Source: Mucilaginibacter paludis DSM 18603
Lineage (GTDB): Bacteria > Bacteroidota > Bacteroidia > Sphingobacteriales > Sphingobacteriaceae
NCBI RefSeq assembly: GCF_000166195.2
Contig: NZ_CM001403.1
Coordinates: 5,040,432 to 5,104,431 of the forward strand
Length of the DNA stretch: 64,000 nt
Reading direction: 5' to 3'
The position numbers and the translations under genes were made by a program. The notes under the pieces were generated by a model. The model was given only the letters and a program-made list of their open reading frames with translations, searched no databases and had not been told where the DNA came from. This document shows positions 57,688-64,000 of the stretch, in pieces. Each line of letters starts with the position of its first letter. The stretch's first letter is position 1.

Positions 57688-58803
57688 ATGAAAAAAGTTG
57701 CCCTTATTACAGGTATAACCGGCCAGGACGGTGCCTACTTAACAGAGTTATTACTCTCTAAAGGATACGAAGTACATGGTATCAAACGTAGAAGCTCATT
57801 ATTTAATACTGATCGTATTGATCATTTATACCAGGATCCTCATGAAACTGGAGTAAGGTTAACACTTCACTATGGCGATTTAAGTGACAGTACTAATCTT
57901 ATCCGTATCATTCAGCAGGTTCAGCCGGATGAAATATACAATTTAGGGGCAATGTCGCATGTTAAGGTGAGTTTTGATACTCCGGAATATACAGCGAACG
58001 CTGATGGTATAGGTACTTTGCGTTTATTGGAAGCTATCAGGATTTTGGGCCTTGAAAAGAAAACAAAAATATACCAGGCATCCACTTCTGAATTATATGG
58101 ATTGGTACAAGCTGTACCTCAATCTGAGACCACGCCGTTCTATCCCCGTTCGCCGTATGCAGTGGCTAAAATGTATGCCTATTGGATCACCGTAAACTAT
58201 CGTGAAGCTTACGGCATTTACGCTTGCAACGGAATTTTATTTAATCATGAAAGTCCCTTACGCGGTGAAACATTTGTAACCAGGAAGATAACACGTGCCG
58301 TTGCGAAAATAGCAATGGGTTTGCAAGATAAATTGTATCTGGGTAATCTTGATGCTCAACGCGATTGGGGGCATGCAAAAGATTATGTTGAAGCGATGTA
58401 CCTGATACTGCAGCAGGATGCTCCTACAGATTACGTTATTGCTACCGGTGTTACTACCAGGGTGCGTGAATTTGTACGAATGGCTTTTGCCGAAGTTGGT
58501 ATAGTTGTTGAATTTAAAGGCGAAGGCGCACAAGAACGTGGGTATGTTGTGAGCTGCAACAATGCTGATTTTCAAATTGAAGTCGGTAAAGAAGTGGTTG
58601 CTGTTGATGAAAAATATTTCCGCCCTACCGAGGTTGATTTATTGATAGGAGATCCAACAAAGTCTAAAACAAAACTGGGCTGGGAGCCGAAATATGATCT
58701 TAAAGGATTAGTAACCGAGATGGTGGCAGCGGATGTTGTTCTTTTTCAAAAAGAAAAGATCTTACTTGATTCAGGTTACGTTATAAAAAATCAATTTGAA
58801 TAA
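57688..58803 (+). CDS. gmd: GDP-mannose 4,6-dehydratase
   Basis: A 371-residue short-chain dehydrogenase/reductase converting GDP-D-mannose to GDP-4-keto-6-deoxy-mannose. It shows the NADP-binding ALITGITGQDGAYLTELLL, the RRSSLFNTDRIDHLY family motif, the catalytic Ser/Thr in YQASTSELYG and the Tyr-x3-Lys in SPYAVAKMYAYW. The usual partner (fcl/wcaG for fucose, rmd for D-rhamnose) is not in this window. It is the last gene of the plus-strand locus and is followed by a terminator. Confidence 0.97.
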   Translation: MKKVALITGITGQDGAYLTELLLSKGYEVHGIKRRSSLFNTDRIDHLYQDPHETGVRLTLHYGDLSDSTNLIRIIQQVQPDEIYNLGAMSHVKVSFDTPEYTANADGIGTLRLLEAIRILGLEKKTKIYQASTSELYGLVQAVPQSETTPFYPRSPYAVAKMYAYWITVNYREAYGIYACNGILFNHESPLRGETFVTRKITRAVAKIAMGLQDKLYLGNLDAQRDWGHAKDYVEAMYLILQQDAPTDYVIATGVTTRVREFVRMAFAEVGIVVEFKGEGAQERGYVVSCNNADFQIEVGKEVVAVDEKYFRPTEVDLLIGDPTKSKTKLGWEPKYDLKGLVTEMVAADVVLFQKEKILLDSGYVIKNQFE

Positions 58804-58872
58804 CGTGTTATTTGGATTTGTTGTTATTGATTTATTTGGAGATCAATAATTAGTAAAAAACTAATCGAAAAA

Positions 58873-58909
58873 ATCGGCGTGTTGTTAATCAATACGCCGG
58901 TTTTGTTTT
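58873..58909 (+). terminator. Rho-independent terminator after gmd
   Basis: A 12-base stem (58873-58884 with 58890-58901, two wobbles) around a TTAAT loop, followed by TTTTGTTTT. An A-rich 5' flank may let it also act on the convergent minus-strand gene at 59043. It closes the polysaccharide locus. Confidence 0.88.
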
Positions 58910-59042
58910 ACTTGTTAAGTTCAATTAGTTTTGGACGCTATTTGAGCGTATTATAGCAAGTGTTAACTCAAGACTGAATTTGTAAACTTTCAAAAGCTAA
59001 CAAACTAAGCATCGCCGCAGTGTGCTGTTCAATACAAGTAGC

Positions 59043-60047
59043 CTATCCCAGTATGCGGTGATACAATGCCCAGTAATCGGCAGCCATTTTTTCTTTCGAG
59101 AAATTATCTTTAGCCCATTGGGTACAAGTATACCGGTTAATCCGCGGAATCTTTTTTACAGCTTCTACTGCTTCATCTATATTGTTGACCAGGAATCCCG
59201 TTTTGCCATCCTGAATGAGTTCGGGCATGGATCCTTTGTTAAAGGCGATAACCGGCGTGCCGCAAATCATGGCTTCGGCAACACTCATACCAAAGGGTTC
59301 GTTAAAGTTGATAGGGTGTAGCAAGGCTGATGCTTTGCTTAGTAATTGCTTCCGCTGATCAGGCCCGGCATGACCAATAAACTGAATATCTTTGTTTAAA
59401 TAAGGCTCTACCTTTTGCTTAAAATAGTTTTCATCCTGAATAATGCCAGCGATGATGAGACGTCGCTTACTTTGTTTGGCAATTTCTACCGCTTCGGCTG
59501 CGCCTTTATCGTGATGGATACGGCCAAAATACAGCAGATAATCGTCTGGCGAATCGTTAAAACTAAAGGCATTCAAATCAAGTCCGTTATATACTGTAGC
59601 TAAATACTCCAGATCAGGACTACGGTCGGCATTGCTGATGGATACATAATGCGAGGTGCTATTATACTTTTGGTATACAGGTATAATACGTGGTGATGAA
59701 AAACCGTGGATGGTGGTAATGACAGGTGTTTTAATCAGCCTGGAATAGGTGAGCGGTAAAAAATCAAAGTTGTTATGGATGATGTCAAATTCCTGGGCCC
59801 GTTCCATCAAATTGCTGATGTGCAGGCATTCAAGTACCTTGGCATCCTGTGTACGGTCCTCCTCATAGCCCGTTTGGCAAACCGAGGAGAGTTTTCCTTC
59901 GGTGATAGAATCGCCGGTGGCAAATAAAGTTACATCGCCGCCCAAGCTGATTACACCTTCGGCAATATTGGATGCTATTTGTTCCCACGGCCCGTAATGC
60001 CGGGGCGGAGTACGCCAGGCAACAGGCGCTAATACGGCTATCTTCAT
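59043..60047 (-). CDS. Glycosyltransferase family 4
   Basis: A 334-residue GT-B enzyme: N-terminal IAVLAPVAWRTPPRHYGPWE, a typical start of this group, LLYFGRIHHDKGAAEAVEIA and the donor motif PINFNEPFGMSVAEAMICG with both conserved Glu residues. It lies downstream of the 775-residue-type glycosyltransferase gene on the same strand, separated by 97 bases that hold a hairpin. These two probably form a small operon distinct from the plus-strand locus. Confidence 0.93.
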   Translation of the reverse strand: MKIAVLAPVAWRTPPRHYGPWEQIASNIAEGVISLGGDVTLFATGDSITEGKLSSVCQTGYEEDRTQDAKVLECLHISNLMERAQEFDIIHNNFDFLPLTYSRLIKTPVITTIHGFSSPRIIPVYQKYNSTSHYVSISNADRSPDLEYLATVYNGLDLNAFSFNDSPDDYLLYFGRIHHDKGAAEAVEIAKQSKRRLIIAGIIQDENYFKQKVEPYLNKDIQFIGHAGPDQRKQLLSKASALLHPINFNEPFGMSVAEAMICGTPVIAFNKGSMPELIQDGKTGFLVNNIDEAVEAVKKIPRINRYTCTQWAKDNFSKEKMAADYWALYHRILG

Positions 60048-60084
60048 ATAATTTAGTTTATATTACCCTGATAGGGCATGTTAA

Positions 60085-60113
60085 AGTATCTCCTCGGTTA
60101 ATGAGGAGATACT
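60085..60113. repeat. Intercistronic hairpin between two minus-strand glycosyltransferase genes
   Basis: AGTATCTCCTC (60085-60095) pairs perfectly with GAGGAGATACT (60103-60113) around a seven-base loop. No T tract follows in the direction of transcription, so it is probably not a terminator; it may stabilise or separate the two messages. Confidence 0.55.
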
Positions 60114-60144
60114 ATATAGCGTTCAATAAGTTGATTAGGCTAAT

Positions 60145-62421
60145 TTAGCAAAGTTCAATAGTTTGCCCGTACTTATGATACTCATATTCCAGCTCAAAAG
60201 CTTTTAATACGGTTAGGTGGCTTATTAAATAGGCCAATGTGCTTTCCGCGCCCTGGTTACGGTTGATGCCGGTTGGCAAAATACCATCGCAGCAGCCTTT
60301 GGTTTCATGGTCGTATAAAGGGGCGCGCAGGGTGTTTTCGCCCAGGAACCACATATAGCACGAAAACATTTTCTCGATATATTCTGGTTTATGCCATATC
60401 TGATAGGCCTGAAAATTCATTAATACCATCGCCATGGTTTCAATAGCTTGCTGGTCATACAGCGGAAATTCGCCGCCTTTGTGGTACCAGCCTTCGTTGC
60501 CAACCGGGGTAAGGTAACCGTTTGATAAGGTAAGCTGATCTAAAAATACCATCGATTCTAAGGCTACTTTTTTAACTTCCTGATCATTCGTAATTTCGCA
60601 GGCATGCATCAGGGCAAGCGGTAAAATGGCATTATCGTAAGTCATTTTTTCTTCAAACCAGTGCCATTGCTCGTCGCGATGCTTGTGGTATGATTGCATC
60701 AACGGATCTGTCAGACGGTTCATTTCGTTCAGCATACCCTCATCCGTAGGGAATACTTTTAAATAAAGCGCTATGCCGATAATGGTATTGGCTAAGCCCC
60801 TTAAGTGATGCAGGTTTTTAAACTGCTGCACCGCTTTATGAAATATCTCAACCGCAAATTCGCGATACGAGTTATTGGTAGCGCAGTTAATCAGGTAACC
60901 TAAAGACCATATGGTTCGGCCGAAAGAATCTTCAGAGCCAACCTCGTCCAGATACTGCCTGCTAAAGCTTAAAAAATTACGGAAGTTACCATCCTCGGTT
61001 TGCATGTAATGGATGTAACTCAGGTAAATAGGCAGCAATTTTAAGGCTTCAGGGCTTTTATTACGCTGGTAAGCCATTAGGGCCATAATCAGTGCGCGGG
61101 CATTATCATCCAAACAATAACCTTCCTTTAAATTGGGAATGCCAAATTTAGCGTGTTGTACAATGCCGGTGTCATCGGTTAGCCTTAACACGTGGTCCAG
61201 GCTAAAGCGGGGCATAATTTCAGGGTCAACAATGGTGCTTTGCATCACCTTTTCCCTAAAGTCGTGTTTAGCCAGGGCTTCCTGTGCTACTTTGATATAT
61301 TCCGCACCCGTTTTAGGCCATCTTAAATGTAAACCATAATTGTAGGCATTACGTTTTAGGGTAGTCAATGCCTCTTTATCTCCCAGCAAATCGTTTACAA
61401 TGTCAGCGAGTTGCTCATCGTTTTTAAAATCAAAAATCTTTCCGCGCTCATCATCCAGTAGTTCAGTAGCGTGCCAGTATGGTGTTGATACTACTGCGGC
61501 ACCTGCGCCTACAGCGTATGATAGTGTACCGCTTGTAATTTGTGCCTCGTTAAGGTAAGGCGTAATATAAATGTCAATAGCGGTTAGGTATTGAAACAAT
61601 TCCTCTTCCGACACAAATTTGTTAATAAACGTAATGTTTTTGCTGACGCCTAATTGGTTAGCCAGTCTTTTTAAATGATCGCGATACTCCTCACCGTTGT
61701 TTTTTAAAACTCCAGGATGTGTATTACCTAAAATAACATACATCACATCTGGGTTTTGAGCTACTATTTTGGGTAGCGCTTTAATCATGGTTTCCAAGCC
61801 CTTGTTGCGGCTGATTAAACCGAAAGTAAATAACACCCGGTGATTTTTAAACGCAGGTAGTTTTTTAATTTCATTGTTTTCCGATGCTTCCAAATCGGGC
61901 ACGCCATGTTCAATAATCTGAATCTTGGCCGGGTCTATTTCATAAATGCTGGTTAAAAACTCAACCGCGCGTTTGCTCATTACGATGACTTTAGCCGATT
62001 GATCGGCGATTTCGCGCATGATAATCTTTTGAACAAAACTGGGTTCGCGCAATACGGTGTGTAATACGGTAATTAATGGCTTCTCCAGCCTATTGATGAG
62101 TGGCAATATATAAATGCCGCTTTCGCCGCCATAAATGCCAAATTCGTGTTCTAAAACACAAACGTCGGCATTGCTTGTATTCAAATAATTAGCCGCCCGG
62201 ATATAATCTTTTTGATGGTCCTGGCGGATGATGAATTTTACATCTTCGGGATATTCATATTCTTTTAAACTTTCCGAATCATTCATGGCCACCACAAATC
62301 CACTTTGTGTTACAGCATCCTTGCCTGTAAAATTAGCGTTAACAGCTTTGACTAAATTTTGGTTAAATGTTGCTATCCCGCATTCGCGCGGAGGGTATGT
62401 TGAGATATAGGCAATACGCAT
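60145..62421 (-). CDS. Glycosyltransferase family 4 fused to a C-terminal helical domain
   Basis: A 758-residue protein from ATG at 62421 (RIAYISTYPPRECGIATFNQ); the open frame extends 17 residues further without family support. Residues 1-380 are a GT4 enzyme (LFTFGLISRNKGLETMIKAL; ITPYLNEAQITSGTLSYAVG). The remaining 370 residues are helical with repeats around GYCLDDNARALIMALMA, FGRTIWSLGYLI and WHWFEEKMTYDNAILPLALM, resembling an (alpha/alpha)6 barrel of glycosidase or epimerase type. The fused domain may sense or trim the glycan. The donor motif is less typical than in the other GT4 proteins here. Confidence 0.85.
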   Translation of the reverse strand: MRIAYISTYPPRECGIATFNQNLVKAVNANFTGKDAVTQSGFVVAMNDSESLKEYEYPEDVKFIIRQDHQKDYIRAANYLNTSNADVCVLEHEFGIYGGESGIYILPLINRLEKPLITVLHTVLREPSFVQKIIMREIADQSAKVIVMSKRAVEFLTSIYEIDPAKIQIIEHGVPDLEASENNEIKKLPAFKNHRVLFTFGLISRNKGLETMIKALPKIVAQNPDVMYVILGNTHPGVLKNNGEEYRDHLKRLANQLGVSKNITFINKFVSEEELFQYLTAIDIYITPYLNEAQITSGTLSYAVGAGAAVVSTPYWHATELLDDERGKIFDFKNDEQLADIVNDLLGDKEALTTLKRNAYNYGLHLRWPKTGAEYIKVAQEALAKHDFREKVMQSTIVDPEIMPRFSLDHVLRLTDDTGIVQHAKFGIPNLKEGYCLDDNARALIMALMAYQRNKSPEALKLLPIYLSYIHYMQTEDGNFRNFLSFSRQYLDEVGSEDSFGRTIWSLGYLINCATNNSYREFAVEIFHKAVQQFKNLHHLRGLANTIIGIALYLKVFPTDEGMLNEMNRLTDPLMQSYHKHRDEQWHWFEEKMTYDNAILPLALMHACEITNDQEVKKVALESMVFLDQLTLSNGYLTPVGNEGWYHKGGEFPLYDQQAIETMAMVLMNFQAYQIWHKPEYIEKMFSCYMWFLGENTLRAPLYDHETKGCCDGILPTGINRNQGAESTLAYLISHLTVLKAFELEYEYHKYGQTIELC

Positions 62422-62773
62422 ATAATTTATAATATTTTTTATTGGAAAATGTAAAGGAATAACACCACGCATATCGGATTGTTTGGTGGTTACAACCGCG
62501 AAAGGCGCTTTATTGTATTGGGAATGTATTTTTTAACCTAAGGTATTCAATTTTTATGATAAACCCTTATCCTGTTTGTGGTTGGGTTGAAGTCTTCGGC
62601 ATATGGCAGGTCTATCGAGGAGTTTACGCATGATCAAGTAGCGCGTAGGCATTCCTGATCAAAATCTGTTATCTTGACCAAGTGCAAAGCGTGATCTTTA
62701 CGTGTCTGGTTTGAGGCTTATTGCATACAAAAGTTTATTCGACTGTCCGGATATGATGGCGAAGGATTGATCG
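62422..62773. other. 352-base gap between minus-strand genes
   Basis: No gene supported. It should contain the promoter of the two minus-strand glycosyltransferase genes, but no TAnnTTTG-type box was found on the minus strand. No hairpin with a T tract was seen after the aminotransferase stop either. Confidence 0.5.
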
Positions 62774-63979
62774 TCACACTCGTTTAGCTCCGCCGCCATA
62801 AAAATCGAGCGCCTCCAGAATCACTGCACAGGCTATTCTGATCTCATCTTCGGTTATGATAAGGGGAGGGGCAATCCGCATGGAGTTGCTGCAATGTAAA
62901 AACCAGTCGGTAATAATGCCGTTTTCAATACACCGGTCAATTACCTGTTTATTAAATTCGAAGCTTTGCAGTTCGATAGCCATAATCAGGCCTTTGCCTC
63001 GGATCTCGCGGATAGCCGGGTGAACCAGTAATTGCCGTATCAGTTGCTCTTTTTGGGCTACTTTTTCAATCAGGTTTTCTTGTAACAGCACCTGTAAACC
63101 GGCTAAACCGGCAGCACAGCATACGGGATGCCCACCAAAAGTGGTAATGTGCCCCAGGATAGGATTTTCGCGGAACGAACTCATAATTTGCGCCGAAGAT
63201 ATAAAGGCGCCTATGGGCATACCGCCGCCAAGAGCCTTCGCCATTACTAATATATCCGGAAGGATGTCGAAATGCTCAAAGGCAAAAAGCTTACCCGTAC
63301 GCCCCATAGCAACTTGTATCTCATCCAGTATCAGCAATGTTCCGGTTTCGGTACAGCGTTGTCTCAAAGCCTGCATGTAACTCACATCCGGCACCCGGAT
63401 CCCTGCTTCACCTTGTATGGTTTCAACCAAAACACAGGCTGTGCCGGTGTTGATCTGCGCCAGATCGGTCATGTTATTAAACTCAATAAATTGTACTCCC
63501 GGAAGTAATGGGCGATAGGCTTGTTTATACTCTTCGTTGCCCATTACACTTAAAGCGCCATGGCTGCTGCCATGATAGGAATTTTTAAAGGCAATGATAT
63601 TGCTACGGCCCGTATAGCGTTTGGCCAGCTTTAATGCCCCCTCAATGGCTTCGGCACCGGAGTTAACAAAATAAGTGCATTGTAACTGTGGAGGAAGCAA
63701 TGATGCCAGCTTCTCGGCAAAACGCACCTGCGGGCCTTGTACGTATTCGCCGTAAACCATCAGGTGCATATATTTTTCGGCCTGCTGTTTAATGGCATCT
63801 ACAACGGCGGGGTGGGAGTGGCCTATATTGCTTACCCCTATACCCGATATCAGATCCATATAGGCTTTGCCTTCGGGGTTGTATAAGTAAACACCTTTGG
63901 CACTTTCAAATTCCAGTAAAAGGGGGAAGTGGGTGGTTTGCGCGTTGTGGTTTAAAAAAAGCTGCCTGAGGGTTATCAT
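62774..63979 (-). CDS. Class III PLP aminotransferase (acetylornithine/ornithine aminotransferase-like)
   Basis: A 401-residue PLP-dependent aminotransferase of fold type I, class III. It shows the substrate/cofactor region YFVNSGAEAIEGALKLAKRY, the cofactor Asp in LLILDEIQVAMGRTGKLFAF, and the Schiff-base Lys in LVMAKALGGGMPIGAF. It resembles acetylornithine, ornithine or 4-aminobutyrate aminotransferases; the exact substrate is open. A TATTTTTG box (63984-63991, minus strand) lies only four bases before the start codon, so the message may be nearly leaderless; any -33 element would be outside the window. Confidence 0.93.
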   Translation of the reverse strand: MITLRQLFLNHNAQTTHFPLLLEFESAKGVYLYNPEGKAYMDLISGIGVSNIGHSHPAVVDAIKQQAEKYMHLMVYGEYVQGPQVRFAEKLASLLPPQLQCTYFVNSGAEAIEGALKLAKRYTGRSNIIAFKNSYHGSSHGALSVMGNEEYKQAYRPLLPGVQFIEFNNMTDLAQINTGTACVLVETIQGEAGIRVPDVSYMQALRQRCTETGTLLILDEIQVAMGRTGKLFAFEHFDILPDILVMAKALGGGMPIGAFISSAQIMSSFRENPILGHITTFGGHPVCCAAGLAGLQVLLQENLIEKVAQKEQLIRQLLVHPAIREIRGKGLIMAIELQSFEFNKQVIDRCIENGIITDWFLHCSNSMRIAPPLIITEDEIRIACAVILEALDFYGGGAKRV

Positions 63980-64000
63980 GCTACAAAAATAACAAAGGCT

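Overview
The window comes from a Bacteroidota chromosome, most likely the Sphingobacteriaceae (Mucilaginibacter/Pedobacter-like). This rests on the gene content (an Oar-type TonB-dependent receptor, a DUF3467 gene after rpoC, a coiled-coil gene before zapA, an rpsU-xer-hpf cluster), on promoter-like sequences of the Bacteroidota type TTG-N(18-21)-TAnnTTTG, and on the general lack of Shine-Dalgarno sequences. The assignment comes from family knowledge; no database search was run.

Region 1 (1-14078) is housekeeping. It holds the 3' end of pheT, a small coiled-coil protein, zapA, a structured RNA that is probably 6S RNA, rny, a DUF962 membrane protein, a large TonB-dependent receptor, an OlsF-like aminolipid acyltransferase (minus strand), a helix-hairpin-helix protein overlapping apt, an acyl-CoA dehydrogenase, rpsU with a 9-base anti-SD match, a Xer-type recombinase and hpf. 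Between the convergent receptor and acyltransferase genes lies a perfect terminator palindrome that runs into 23 perfect copies of a 7-bp repeat.

Region 2 (14150-28117) is the ancient translation/transcription block tRNA-Thr(UGU)-Tyr-Gly-Thr(GGU)-tuf-tRNA-Trp-secE-nusG-rplK-rplA-rplJ-rplL-rpoB-rpoC, followed by a DUF3467 gene. The four leading tRNAs and tuf have the same order as the tufB operon of Escherichia coli.

Region 3 (28146-58803) is a long, visibly AT-richer exopolysaccharide/capsule locus, all on the plus strand. It begins with a 1167-residue secreted FlgD-like/propeller/PA14 protein and a membrane acyltransferase. Then come a Wza-like export lipoprotein, a Wzc-like tyrosine kinase with a Gly-Tyr repeat tail, a flippase, and a compact cassette of pyruvate-type aldolase, KdsB-like cytidylyltransferase, HAD phosphatase and DUF115-like protein that could make and transfer an unusual CMP-activated 3-deoxy-ulosonic acid. 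The rest holds seven glycosyltransferases, three left-handed beta-helix acyltransferases, a second membrane acyltransferase, a Wzy-like polymerase, a GMC oxidoreductase/aldo-keto reductase pair and gmd. A strong terminator closes the locus. No initiating phosphoglycosyltransferase and no fcl/rmd partner for gmd were seen, so parts of the pathway lie elsewhere.

Region 4 (59043-63979) is on the minus strand: two family-4 glycosyltransferases, one fused to a long C-terminal helical domain, and a class III aminotransferase. No CRISPR array, rRNA, prophage or intact insertion sequence was seen.
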